This document shows, in pieces, positions 13,001 through 24,400 of a DNA stretch of 64,000 bases. Position numbers and translations under genes: made by a program. Within the stretch, counting starts at the first letter, position 1; every line of letters starts with the position of its first letter. The notes beneath the pieces are model-generated. The model saw only the letters and a list, made by a program, of their open reading frames with translations. It was not told the origin of the DNA and did no database searches. This DNA comes from Lamellibrachia satsuma (Eukaryota; Annelida; Polychaeta; Sabellida; Siboglinidae), in the NCBI GenBank assembly GCA_033239005.1, contig BSQZ01000018.1:1213536-1277535 (forward strand), written 5' to 3'.

Positions 13001-16000
13001 CACATAGTAATTTTGTTAAGCCGCTCATTAATATAACATTATATTTTGTGCATTAACATAACATGATAGTTTGTTCTATCTGCTCCAATAACAAGTTAAG
13101 GATAGAATGGGTTAGACTGCCTAGGCAGCTCTGTGTCCTTACCTCCAGTAACAAGTTAAGGATAGAATGGGTTAGACTGCCTAGGCAGCTGTGTGTCCTT
13201 ACCTCCAGTAACAAGTTAAGGATAGAATGGGTTAGACTGCCTAGGCAGCTGTGTGTCCTTACCTCCAGTAACAAGTTAAGGATAACATGGGTTAGACTGC
13301 CTAGGCAGCTGTGTGTCCTTACCTCCAGTAACAAGTTAAGGATAGAATGGGTTAGACTGCCTAGGCAGCTGTGTGTCCTTACCTCCAGTAACAAGTTAAG
13401 GATAACATGGGTTAGACTGCCTAGGCAGCTGTGTGTCCTTACCTCCAGTAACAAGTTAAGGATAGAATGGGTTAGACTGCCTAGGCAGCTGTGTGTCCTT
13501 ACCTCCAGTAACAAGTTAAGGATAGAATGGGTTAGACTGCCTAGGCAGCTGTGTGTCCTTACCTCCAGTAACAAGTTAAGGATAACATGGGTTAGACTGC
13601 CTAGGCAGCTGTGTGTCCTTACCTCCAGTAACAAGTTAAGGATAGAATGGGTTAGACTGCCTAGGCAGCTGTGTGTCCTTACCTCCAGTAACATGTCATT
13701 TGACATTAGTTGCTCTGGCACTGTGATGTTAATGTCAGTTTTTATATCTGGCAGGCGTTCAGAGTTAAACTTCTCTGACTGCAACAAAACAAACACATAT
13801 TAGGGGCTGCGAAAAACCAATCATTGCTACATTTTTAATAGGACAAAAAACTCCCTACAAATATACATTTCTACTCTTGTATGATAATCCGAGTGGGCCC
13901 CTGACATACCACTTTTTTATTATTATAATGTTTTATATTTACAAAGCCCCTTATTATAACTTCACAAACTGCATCAGTACATTTAATTAAACTTTAAAGA
14001 AAAAGCCATGGCATGATTTTCACTCTGATCACAAGTCAAACTTTATGTTGTAAATAGTTATTCCTACACGTACATGCCACGACAAAATTATTCAAAATTA
14101 TTAGCATCAGTAAAATATTGATTTATAATGGAAAACCAACATGGCTGCCTATTCATACAAGCTGAAGTTCTTTCTTGAAAGAACGTCAGCATCAGTCTGC
14201 TGAGAAAAAAGAAACGTATTCTCTAGGCTGGTATTCTTGAAATTATGTGCAAAACAGTGAACTTTTTAAATAATTTTTTTTTATAAAAGAATTGAGTTTT
14301 TACAATTGGTAATTGTTCAGATTTTATACTACAGTCACGCCTCGTTATTATGTGCCCCGATTTTCTGCCACCAGGGGAAAATGCCAAATGGGCCATTGAG
14401 ATTCACAAATACACCTCGCGTAAGAATCAGACAAACAGTTTTAAATGCATTTAGTACGCAATACCAACATAACACTTGGGTGAAATGACATGCTTCCATT
14501 ACATCGTAAATTTAATTGTTTTCACGACGCGAAACCAACATGCCACATTCCTAACCCAAGGCTCTACCAGTGCGCGAAAATACAAATTCGTTATACGCAT
14601 ATGAAACGATGAATCAATGTTAAGTGGTATGTAATAAAATTATGCTTTGGTCGAGATCGGTTGAAAGACGAAGTGAAACAATTATTAATTCTACCTATTG
14701 TCGTTTTCTGTGTTTTATCAGATTACATACTACGTTTGTCAAATCATATACGTTTTCGGCTGCTCATATCCAGGTTATTATTTTCAATTCGTAGGCATAC
14801 TGGTCCAGTACATCATCATCGTAGTAGATCTATTCCATAACGGTATACGTACGTGTGTTTTATTCAGTTCAAGAGTCAACAGGGTGTGACATTTAAAAAT
14901 AATACATGCTAGTATAAGTTTAGTAAATTCCATAAACTGCATATTGGCATATAAGACATTGCTGCAAGCACACAGGGTTTCGACAGCGTTCATGGACTTG
15001 GTGCTGTGGGCAGCGATCGCTGTTGTTTAGTAGCTCCCTGGTGGCAGATATGAGAACACCTAACGCGCATCGCTTACAGCGCGGTCCAAAGTCATGGACC
15101 CCGACCACCGCGTTATAACGAGGCTCGACTGTATGTTGTACAATTTGAGACATGTTATTTATCCATTTTAACACCTTCCAAACTAATAACAATTTTAACA
15201 ACAATTTCAAATTGTCAACAGCCATCACAGATGTCAGGTTGTTTGCACAAGTTACAAGTATAATTGTGCTGTTGCAAGAACATTACACATTTTTACATGA
15301 CAGAAATGTAACCACGTAGACCCACATAACTGCTATACTCACGTTCAACATGGCATTGAGCTCGAGAACTTTCTTTGGGAACACAACCCTTACTAACTGT
15401 TCACCCTGAGAAAACAAACAAAACATTTACCCTCTTATAGTTACACAGATCAATGGTGACAAAAAACACAACTCGCCATCTTCATGCACACATAACTTAA
15501 TGCAATTTACAAATAAACGTCTACAATATGTAGGTAAACAAATTGTAACAAGAAACAGAAAAAACTTAAGTAAAGTCATATAACTCATTCAAGTATGGAT
15601 TAATATACTAACAATGGATTACTGTAATTTTAACTAAATGGACAATAATGTTAATAACGTTTGACCAATAATTAGTAACTATGGTAACATAATGTTAGCC
15701 TAAGCATACCCACCTATTTCCTTTTCTTATTTAAAAAAAATTACAATAAGACATGAAGTAACTTAAACATGAAAATGCATTACAGTCATATAGTTCAAAT
15801 AGTTGTGTGTACAGCATAAAATATCTACTCCATAAATGTGTACTACATAAACATCCATAATCCGAGCGTTTTGGAGTTAACACCTGGAACATATGTTCAA
15901 ACTTCAAGCAAATCAAGGACATAAAAAATACCCATCCCAAACATTGCACAGTGATGACACATTATGTGAAGCAAATGTATACCAAAGAATGTGTCATTTG

Positions 16001-16996
16001 TTATAAAAATAAGGAAGTTATATTAAGTTGTGTGGGTGCCATTTTTTTTAGTTTGTATGTTATATTACACTAAATAACCAGATTAGTAACAGAGTGATAA
16101 AGGAGAAGACCTGTATGAAAGAAAGTAACATGACGTGATGAACTAATAATGATGACAAGGACAACAGATTTTCGATACACCGTTTTGGGGAAGTGGCATT
16201 CATTGTGACAGGCCTTTGTCACGAAGCAATTACATGAATATAGCTGAAGAAGATATAGTGATTTAGATTTACAGAACAATGATGCCTGGTACTTACCTGT
16301 GTCTTGCAAAAAGCTTTATACTCTTCAAGCTGTTTGACACAAAACAAACCTATATTGTGACACGCAACATCAAATTGACAACAGTTTGGTATATCATGTC
16401 ATACACACCAGATTACATTCCAATCCTATTTTTCTTATACATTTTTAGTAGTTTTAGGAAATTAACTAGAATTGGAATAATTAAATAAATTATCAACTTT
16501 ACTTGACTGGTACCAAAGTGGTACTCATGTGATATTGACACTGGGTCAGTGTCACGAAAATCTACCCAACTGCAATGAGTACCAGTGCCTAGGCCTAAGG
16601 CTAATCCACAAACACTGACGACTTGATTTTAAAGCCTTGGCTTTGGCTTTGTTAGTTTAACATGCAGCGCGAAACGCCGAAACGAAAGGCTTGTTTACAG
16701 ACATTGTTTAGAAGTCATAGACTTACTTAGTCATAGTATTACAGTTTCAATTTATATATTCAGCAAATTGTTTCTTTCACAGAAACGTTTACCCACTGAT
16801 AGAAGTACACCGTAATGTGCTCTAAGGACGTCACATATGTTCACGAGTTAAAACAATTTTTTTTACTAAATACGACTGGTCAACGACGCCGCCAAACTCT
16901 ACTAGACAATCACAAGACCCAGCTCTTAAACAATGTGTGCAGCACGATCTTTAATAAATCGCAGTTACTTACATCTGTTAAACTTGCAGCAGACAT
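9344..16996 (-). CDS. PSME3: Proteasome activator complex subunit 3 (PA28-gamma / REG-gamma)
   Basis: Ten exons on the minus strand, all with GT/AG sites and matching phases: 16996-16973, 16329-16297, 15405-15343, 13778-13683, 12282-12225, 11950-11838, 11667-11599, 10944-10822, 10452-10366 and 9424-9344. The product is 248 residues (human PSME3 has 254). Hallmarks are VVFPKKVLEL near residue 26, an NLS-like PSLKKRK at residues 73-79, MWIAYLIPRIEDGNNFGV (the activation-loop region), VESEAATYLDQISRYF, KVISKIAKYPHV and EDYRRTVIELDEKE, with a C-terminal ...DNMY tyrosine that docks into the 20S proteasome. The family forms a nuclear heptamer that caps the 20S core and stimulates ATP- and ubiquitin-independent degradation. 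Oddities: exons 4 and 5 both abut tandem arrays that duplicate their own 5' splice sites. Upstream, the gene is divergent from the ADAM gene. Confidence 0.95.
9958..10010. repeat. (TA)n microsatellite in PSME3 intron 9
   Basis: About 26 TA dinucleotides, downstream of exon 9 in the PSME3 sense. Confidence 0.95.
10366..10452 (-). CDS. PSME3: PSME3 exon 9
   Basis: A 29-codon exon (EDYRRTVIELDEKEFISMRL, then VLCELRNQY), acceptor tctggttacag, donor gtaagt, phase 0. Confidence 0.96.
10822..10944 (-). CDS. PSME3: PSME3 exon 8
   Basis: A 123-nt, 41-codon exon (VESEAATYLDQISRYFITRG and KVISKIAKYPHV), acceptor ttgccaccag, donor gtatgt, phase 0. Very strongly conserved in the family. Confidence 0.96.
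11330..11490. mobile_element. probable retroelement fragment in PSME3 intron 7
   Basis: GC-richer text (ccattgccggtcccaagccc, gaaaggaggagggctgtgcg, gaggttagcaccctcacc) resembles phrases I associate with LINE copies in invertebrate genomes. It ends in taagt-a repeats. This is recollection without a search, so confidence is low. Confidence 0.35.
11599..11667 (-). CDS. PSME3: PSME3 exon 7 (activation loop)
   Basis: A 69-nt exon encoding IKMWIAYLIPRIEDGNNFGV plus SVQ. The IEDGNNFGV segment is the near-invariant activation-loop region of PA28 proteins. Acceptor ttatttgcag, donor gtgaga, phase 0. Confidence 0.95.
11838..11950 (-). CDS. PSME3: PSME3 exon 6
   Basis: A 113-nt exon; after completing an Ala codon it encodes SRAMLMQQATVPCNKYLVEL and continues to IDHANL. 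Acceptor agtttcag, donor gtaggt, phase 1 in and 0 out. This is the second PA28 helix. Confidence 0.93.
12139..12260 (-). repeat. 43-bp array duplicating the 3' part of PSME3 exon 5 and its 5' splice site (3 copies)
   Basis: The minus-strand unit starts gtaagacatgaccctaactc and ends ccccctgccag. About 37 nt of each unit is exon 5 sequence and the rest is the donor. Donors occur after 12225, 12182 and 12139; the third is gtatga. Confidence 0.95.
12225..12282 (-). CDS. PSME3: PSME3 exon 5 (NLS-like KKRK loop)
   Basis: A 58-nt exon starting PSLKKRKHDPNSVTD, acceptor ttttttcag, phase 0 in and phase 1 out. Three gtaag/gtatg donors follow at 43-nt spacing. Only the first leaves the one base needed to rebuild the Ala codon at the start of exon 6. 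Confidence 0.9.
13081..13690 (-). repeat. 60-bp array starting at the PSME3 exon 4 5' splice site (10 donor copies)
   Basis: Each plus-strand unit ends gtccttacctccagta, which on the minus strand is TACTGGAG|gtaaggac, identical to the real donor. Units are nearly identical; the main variants are gatagaatgg versus gataacatgg. The copy nearest exon 4 shares 11 exon bases. The farthest copy (13081) has lost the donor (tgctcc). Confidence 0.97.
13683..13778 (-). CDS. PSME3: PSME3 exon 4
   Basis: A 96-nt exon (starts SEKFNSERLPDIKTD, ends MLLE), acceptor ttttgttgcag, donor CTGGAG|gtaagg, phase 0. The donor is the first of ten copies repeated every 60 bp into the intron. Confidence 0.92.
14330..15133. 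mobile_element. about 800-bp DNA element with TACAGTC...CCTCGTTAT inverted ends (PSME3 intron 3)
   Basis: The left end tacagtcacgcctcgttatt pairs with the reverse complement of the right end (tacagtcgagcctcgttata); both are flanked by TA as in Tc1/mariner/pogo-type insertions. No transposase ORF is visible, so it is probably non-autonomous. Confidence 0.7.
15343..15405 (-). CDS. PSME3: PSME3 exon 3
   Basis: A 63-nt exon containing the conserved FPKK segment (VVFPKKVLELNAMLN), acceptor ttttctcag, donor gtgagt, phase 0 on both sides. Confidence 0.92.
16297..16329 (-). CDS. PSME3: PSME3 exon 2
   Basis: A 33-nt exon (LEEYKAFCKTQ) between acceptor gtgtcaaacag and donor gtaagt, phase 0 on both sides. 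It corresponds to the first helix of PA28. Confidence 0.85.
16973..16996 (-). CDS. PSME3: PSME3 exon 1 (start codon)
   Basis: It encodes MSAASLTD and ends at a gtaagt donor in phase 0. It is short, like the divergent N-termini in this family. The ATG is the only one whose frame joins exon 2. A GC-richer stretch just upstream (16999-17100) is consistent with a promoter. Confidence 0.8.
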
Positions 16997-18370
16997 TTTG
17001 TTTGGTATTGACACTAAAACAGTAAGCGTGGCGCCGCCTCTTAATAAAGAACCTAAAAGTTTTTGCTAACGATTGTTAACAGCGCGAAAATCGTTTCACC
17101 ACCGAGCATGTGCGATGTCCAACTTCCGGTTCTTTCTTCATTTATCTTTGGTTGCACTGGATATCATTATTACCCGTTCATACAATACTACTGCTGTCGT
17201 AAAATAGTGACGAAATAATTTATTTGTCCTGTACAAGATGCTTGCGTGTTTGTTATCAGGGTCAGTATCCTGCCCACAAAATAGTTGCCATTACAAAAAT
17301 AAAATGACATCGTTTCATCTATGTAAACGTAACCATGTGTTAATTATTGAAATGAGTATAAATTGTTACAATACATAATATTTATAATTGTAGGTGTCTT
17401 TCGGAAGAGACACTAAAAGCCGTTGGTCCAAACTCCTGCGTTAGCTCAAGATTGGGCTGTTTGGGGTATAACTACTTGAGACTTGAGGTGTCAAAACCAG
17501 GATATATAAGTTAAAATGGTGATAATGTGTAGCTCCACCCCGGATTGTTTTTTATGTATACGATCGAGTAAGCCTTAGCCAATATTTGATGTTGTTTGGA
17601 TATCAATTAACTTTATCGTTAGAATAACGTCTCGTACGGTGTTTTATAATGTTACTGGATATGCTAATGGTTATGTAGGGATGCTGCTGAGTCGGCCGAG
17701 ATCAAATCAGTGTACATTTGAACTGTGCTTATTTGTTGTTGCTCTGCTTGGCTAACTTAGCTCTGGGCAAACAGAGTCAGAAGCGATAAAACGGCCATGC
17801 AGACCGTAGAATAAGGGGAAGACAGCAACTAAGGTGGAAGGACATTGTAAAGACGGGTGTAAGAAAGGCATATTAGATTGACAGCTAAGTGAAGGAATAA
17901 TTAAGACTTTTGATAGGGAAAATTAGAAAGGGATAATAGCTGGGGCGGTATTGCAATGCATGAACTAGCCATCACCCCTTTATTATAAATCCATTTGCAT
18001 ATATGTATAATTCCACGTTTGAAAGACGCATATTTATTAATGTTCTTAGTGTAACTACATAGATTTAGCGGTAAAATATTGTGAGAGAAATATACAGAGA
18101 AACCAGAAAATCTTGCTCCAACAATAAAGAAAAATGGTTTCTTCGTAACTCGCAAGTAAATTATTTTCAAGTCATGTATGGTTGGTTGTTCATTCACCAG
18201 ATGGCGCGCACTGCGAACATTTGCGCCTCTAGCGGACAACCTAGATATTAAATGCTACGAAGTGGCGGAACTCGATTTAAACGCTCGGTAAACAACGAAT
18301 GTGCGTGGAGATGGTTTAGCAAGGAACTTTTCTAAAATGAAGCGCAACGTGATTCTATGCAGCTAGCAGA
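16997..18370. promoter_or_regulatory. divergent promoter interval between PSME3 and the ADAM gene
   Basis: PSME3 exon 1 points left and ADAM exon 1 points right, 1.37 kb apart. It includes a GC-richer patch near 17030-17110, a possible retroelement remnant (about 17395-17470) and a CTCF-like cluster at 18195-18235. No TATA box is assigned. Confidence 0.5.
18195..18207 (+). promoter_or_regulatory. CTCF-like motif
   Basis: CACCAGATGGCGC fits the conserved bilaterian CTCF core (CC-x-C-x-AG-R-K-GGC-R). A second, less perfect match on the opposite strand follows at about 18223-18236 (minus-strand gtccgctagaggcgc). Confidence 0.4.
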
Positions 18371-18446
18371 ATGGGAATATTGGATACTGTATTATATGCA
18401 GTGCTCATATTGAGTTTGCTGAATGGAATATATTCGAAGAAATCCG
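18371..18446 (+). CDS. ADAM exon 1: signal peptide
   Basis: It encodes MGILDTVLYAVLILSLLNGI then YSKKS, with a hydrophobic core typical of a secretory signal. It ends aatccg|gtgagt in phase 1, and the leftover G joins exon 2 (AG...) as a Glu codon. Its membership rests on phase, the signal peptide and the lack of any competing acceptor gene within 24 kb. Confidence 0.75.
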
Positions 18447-21400
18447 GTGAGTCAAGTGTGCGTTAGTAACTTGGTAATTCACGAATCATCGAATGGCAAA
18501 GGATGGCGATGTGTTATGCGGACAGAACGAATATAACTTATCGCTTCGTACGGATCAATCGCAGTAATACTCGTGGGTGTAGTTTTTAAAAGAGTTTCCT
18601 AAGCAAATTACTTAACCATTTGTCAGTGAGCGATTATACTCAACCATTGTGATTGGGCCTTGGTATTGTGCCATTTGTGATTCGTTTGAAGATGAGCGAC
18701 TGATAACACAATGTCCGTGACGTCGGCGTCAAATGAAAGCCGTCTGCGGTGAATGATGCGAACATGAGCCCGGAGATATAAAAATACCGCTCTAGTACTA
18801 TCCGGAATAGGCGTTTGCATATGACAAGTGGTATTATAAATGACTAGTTCCACAGTGTCAGTGACAGTGATAACATATCGAAATTGTTGACGTTTTGCAC
18901 ACCAATTTATATGTACTACCAGAACGTTATACCTCCAACTTCAGAATTCATTGCGTGTAATCAATAGCCTAATATTAAAGCAAAACAAAAATCATGTTTT
19001 GGAGATATGCACCTAAATGTAGTACAACCATGAATATCACGCTAGTGGTTTTCTCAGGATTTGTTCTGAAGACAAAGTGGGATATTCCCATCAAGTCTCT
19101 GCATGATCCTATCAGCAAGTAAAGGAGTAGGTGTTTACAAATATATTTTCATTTGGTGAGCGAATATTGCCAGACAATTGCACCTGTGACATAGGGTTAT
19201 CTAACAGTGGGGTGCATCCCTTGAAATTGCACCTGTGACATAGGGTTATCTGACAGTGGGGTGCATCCCTTGAAATTGCACCTGTGACATAGGATTATCT
19301 GACAGTGTGGTGCAGCCCTTGAAAATAAGATGCTGTGTTTTCAACAAGATTTTCCTGGTAAACCAATGGCATGATATTCTTAAAGTGAAACAAAAGTCTG
19401 GACACCTATAAGAGTTACTAAACCATAACCATTTGTAACTACAATTAAGAATACCATGCCAATGGTTTACTAGGAAAACCTTGCTGGACATGTCATCTTA
19501 ATTTCATGGGCCACCCCATTCTGTTAGATAACCCTACATCACAAGTGTAGTATTCTGGCAATATTCCCTCTCCAGTTTAAGATATTTCTTTGCAACCTAT
19601 TCCTATATTTGCCAATAGGATATGACCATGACATCTTTGTCCAAACTCAAGTTGTGTAACATATTTTGGCCTTTGTTTACTATTATCACTAAACTAATCC
19701 TCTTTTTGGCAAAATAACACATTTGTTTGAGACTTTGCGTTGGTTCTGTATATGCCATCCTCCCTTAATATGTCACTTGTAGTCTAGGTTACCTCTTGGT
19801 TTCGTAGAAACTGTGCATATTCTTATCAGTCATGCTGGTTAACATGTCAGCGCTCATGCATTCGAAGAAATGACCGGATTCTCCCACTTTTAGAGGACAT
19901 TCTGGGTAAACCACTGGCATTATATTCTTGACTTTAGTTGCACATGGTTTGTTTTTGTTATCTCTTTTAGGTGCATTTGTTTTCTTTTATTTGTAGTTCT
20001 AAATGATAGTTTTCGTAACTCTTATAGACCTGTGCATGTGCCCAAAACCATGACTTTATTTCCCTTTAAGCAGTTACTACAGCTGTTCATCATGGTTAGA
20101 GCTACTTTGTATTTTTCTTCTATATTTAGTATAAATGTAATCTACTTTTATCCCTTTCATCCCATTTCAACAGGTGGTCATATATTCCATTTGGTGATCA
20201 TATATTCCATTTGGTGGTCATATATTCCATTTGGTGATCATATATTCCATTTGGTGATCATATATTCCATTTGGTGATCATATATCCCATGCACAGTATT
20301 ATTAGACTCAATCGTATTGTGTAGCATGTTGATGGTGGGTTGTGATATCTGGAGAACACCGCAGTGTGCACGACAGTTTGTGATATCTAGAGAACACCGC
20401 AGTGTCCACGACAGTTTGCACATTTACTACAAAACAACATTATTGTTCATGTTGTTTTGTTCGTGCCAAGCATTGCAGATATGCTGTGTAGTGGAGTACC
20501 TACACTATAAATTGTATTGTTGTTTTGTTCGTGCCAAACATTGCAGATATGCTGTGTAGTGGAGTACCTACACTATAAATTGTATTGTTGTTTTGTTCGT
20601 GCCAAACATTGCAGATATGCTGTGTAGTGGAGTACCTACACTATAAATTGTATTGTTGCTTTGTTCATGCCAAACATTGCAGATATGCTGTGTAGTGGAG
20701 TACCTACACTATAAATTGTATTGTTGCTTTGTTCGTGCCAAACATTGCAGATATGCTGTGTAGTGGAGTACCTACACTATAAATTGTATTGTTGTTTTGT
20801 TCGTGCCAAACATTGCAGATATGCTGTGTAGTGGAGTACCTACACTATAAATTGTATTGTTGTTTTGTTCGTGCCAAGCATTGCAGATATGCTGTGTAGT
20901 GGAGTACCTACACTATAAATTGTATTGTTGCTTTGTTCATGCCAAACATTGCAGATATGCTGTGTAGTGGAGTACCTACACTATAAATTGTATTGTTGTT
21001 TTGTTCGTGCCAAGCATTGCAGATATGCTGTGTAGTGGAGTACCTACACTATAAATTGTATTGTTGTTTTGTTCGTGCCAAACATTGCAGATATGCTGTG
21101 TAGTGGAGTACCTACACTATAAATTGTATTATTGTTTTGTTCGTGCCAAACATTGCAGATATGCTGTGTAGTGGAGTACCTACACTATAAATTGTATTGT
21201 TGCTTTGTTCATGCCAAACATTGCAGATATGCTGTGTAGTGGAGTACCTACACTATAAATTGTATTGTTGTTTTGTTCATGCCAAACATTGCAGATATGC
21301 TGTGTAGTGGAGTACCTACACTATAAATTGTATTGTTGTTTTGTTCGTGCCAAGCATTGCAGATATGCTGTGTAGTGGAGTACCTACACTATAAATTGTA

Positions 21401-24400
21401 TTGTTGCTTTGTTCATGCCAAACATTGCAGATATGCTGTGTAGTGGAGTACCTACACTATAAATTGTATTGTTGTTTTGTTCGTGCCAAACATTGCAGAT
21501 ATGCTGTGTAGTGGAGTACCTACACTATAAATTGTATTGTTGTTTTGTTCGTGCCAAGCATTGCAGATATGCTGTGTAGTGGAGTACCTACACTATAAAT
21601 TGTATTGTTGCTTTGTTCATGCCAAACATTGCAGATATGCTGTGTAGTGGAGTACCTACACTATAAATTGTATTGTTGTTTTGTTCGTGCCAAACATTGC
21701 AGATATGCTGTGTAGTGGAGTACCTACACTATAAATTGTATTGTTGTTTTGTTCGTGCCAAACATTGCAGATATGCTGTGTAGTGGAGTACCTACACTAT
21801 AAATTGTATTGTTGTTTTGTTCGTGCCAAACATTGCAGATATGCTGTGTAGTGGAGTACCTACACTATAAATTGTATTGTTGTTTTTGTTGCCAAACATT
21901 GCAGATATGCTGTGTAGTGGAGTACCTACACTATAAATTGTATTGTTGTTTTGTTAGTGCCAAACATTGCAGATATGCTGTGTAGTGGAGTACCTACACT
22001 ATAAATTGTATTGTTGTTTTGTTCGTGCCAAACATTGCAGATATGCTGTGTAGTGGAGTACCTACACTATAAATTGTATTGTTGTTTTGTTCGTGCCAAA
22101 CATTGCAGATATGCTGTGTAGTGGAGTACCTACACTATAAATTGTATTGTTGTTTTGTTCGTGCCAAACATTGCAGATATGCTGTGTAGTGGAGTACCTA
22201 CACTATAAATTGTATTGTTGTTTTGTTCGTGCCAAACATTGCAGATATGCTGTGTAGTGGAGTACCTACACTATAAATTGTATTGTTGTTTTGTTCGTGC
22301 CAAACATTGCAGATATGCTGTGTAGTGGAGCACCTACACTATAAATTGTATTGTTGTTTTCAGTTGTCTGCTCTCTTTGTGAGCTTATATCAGGCCAGTG
22401 TTACTCTGTCTAATCAGGAAGGGCTTTGAACTGTGTAGGCTCACCTGGTGTGGTTAACCGTGACTTACCAACTTGTTGAAGTGGGTGGCCCAATTTTATC
22501 TGCCTGTTGTCCAACACATTTTGGGGTGCCAAGTTTCAGATAAAATTATATGGTTATCCGTAGGAAAAATGTGTCATTAACTAGTATTAACAGACTTGGT
22601 TATGCTATGTAATACAAGACTGTTGCGATCATTGTTAATGTCTGGAAATGTTCTTGGTATGTTCAGTCCTCGGTTGTCACGTTTATGAAAATTCAACCCG
22701 GGTGGCCTTTGAAATCATTCCCTGATATTAGTGATAATGGTTGTCTGTAGTGAATGTTTTTCTTCCACGGAACCACTCAGAACCACTGACAAGCATTCTA
22801 ATTATAGTCCACTACAGCTGATTTGGAACCGGGGAACATGGCTTAGTCTTCAGTTAGTGTCATCACATGAGCTAAAGTAAATATCAAGGTGGCAAATGCT
22901 GATTTATGCCAGTTTCTCAGCCCCCCATGACATAGTAGGTCAGCTACCTACTACCCTTAGTACCTGGTACAGGTTGAGACAAGGTTGGAAGTACTTCATG
23001 GTCTGACACCTTCTGATACAGTTACTTAGCCAGCATAATGGCAACATGGAAGATGCATTGCCTGATTTCCTCACTTGAGGTTGGATCGCTACAACAAGTG
23101 GGGAGGGTGTTTACAAGGCCACACAATGTCCCTTATGCAGTAAAACCCCCCAAAAACAGCCTCTCCGTTACAGTGGTTTTTTTTGCCAGATCTGTATCTG
23201 ACTGGCCTTTGTAATCAGGCCACCTTTTTGATCAGGCCACTGTATCTCTTTCACCTGGGTGGTCTTTTTAGAGGGGTTCTACTGTAGTTGCTTACAGCAT
23301 TTTTCCAGACAATTTTGATTGCATTTGTTGGATGTCAGTTTGGTTAAAGTTGAGTGTCACTGCAAACATTTTAGTGAAAATGTTTGGAAGCGAACATTAT
23401 CTGGAATCTGGCCATCAACTGGAATCTGGCCATCAATGTGTTGTAATTGAATCCCGTCCTGTAGTCTAGAGAATGAGGTAGCATGTGGCCATAGAAAACA
23501 CTGATTACTTCTACCAGGCTAGATCATAGTAGATGATGGTAACTAAACACCTGTGATGATACAAGTGCATTACTGTCACATCAGACTGCATCAACATGAG
23601 GCCTGGACCACACTTAGTTAATAGTCTAGTCATGTCTAGTAGCTTTATACCTGATACCACTGCTCCTGTTTAGAGTAAAATTTTCTCACTACTGTTTTAT
23701 GTGCATGCATGAATTTGTGCATACACGTGTGGCTCTGCATTCGTTCATGTCAGAAAACAACAACAGTTCTCAATCTGGAGTAAGCATACTGCTGTGGTAT
23801 GTTTGTTCTGAGGGTTGGCTAAAACTAATAGAAGCTACCATAACACTAACATAAAGGTGAAATCATGTGAAATTTTCTATGGAAGTACAACACGTAATTC
23901 ACGCGAATCTTTTGCCATGTGATGAACACGCATTGGGTAATACTACAATAATATGTAATAGACGTTATTTTTTGTAATAGTAATAGATCCTAAAGTAATA
24001 GATAATAGTCTATTACTTTTCTATTACATCTATTGCTGCAAACTTACAAAAGATCATGTTTTTTATGTTATTCCAACTGATAGCAATTGTGAACAATGTA
24101 CAACTCTGTAGTTGTACATTACATCTATCCTCCCTAGCTTCTTAGCACCTCCATCCATCGGTTGAAGACTTTCTGCATTGTACTTGGTCACAAGAATGCC
24201 TAATCCTTTGTTTTGTTGCACCACTGAGCTCGGATTTTCCGAGGATATTGGTGCCAAAGAAGTCTTTTTATTATTATTATTATTATTAAACACTGGCTGA
24301 GCTGTTGTTTAAACAACGTGGAAAGACCAATAAGCTGATAATTTGACAGATTCATAAACACCTGCTCAATGAAACAATGCAGGAGTAGCAATCCATTACT

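Noticed and set aside
13063..13803. 246-codon plus-strand ORF with perfect 20-residue repeats
   Set aside because: It is the antisense of the PSME3 intron 4 array plus exon 4. It is open only because a 60-bp unit without stops is repeated; there are no gene signals on this strand.
20440..22362. CRISPR-like appearance of regularly repeated units
   Set aside because: Repeats are contiguous, without unique spacers, in an animal intron; these are minisatellites. The same holds for all the other arrays.
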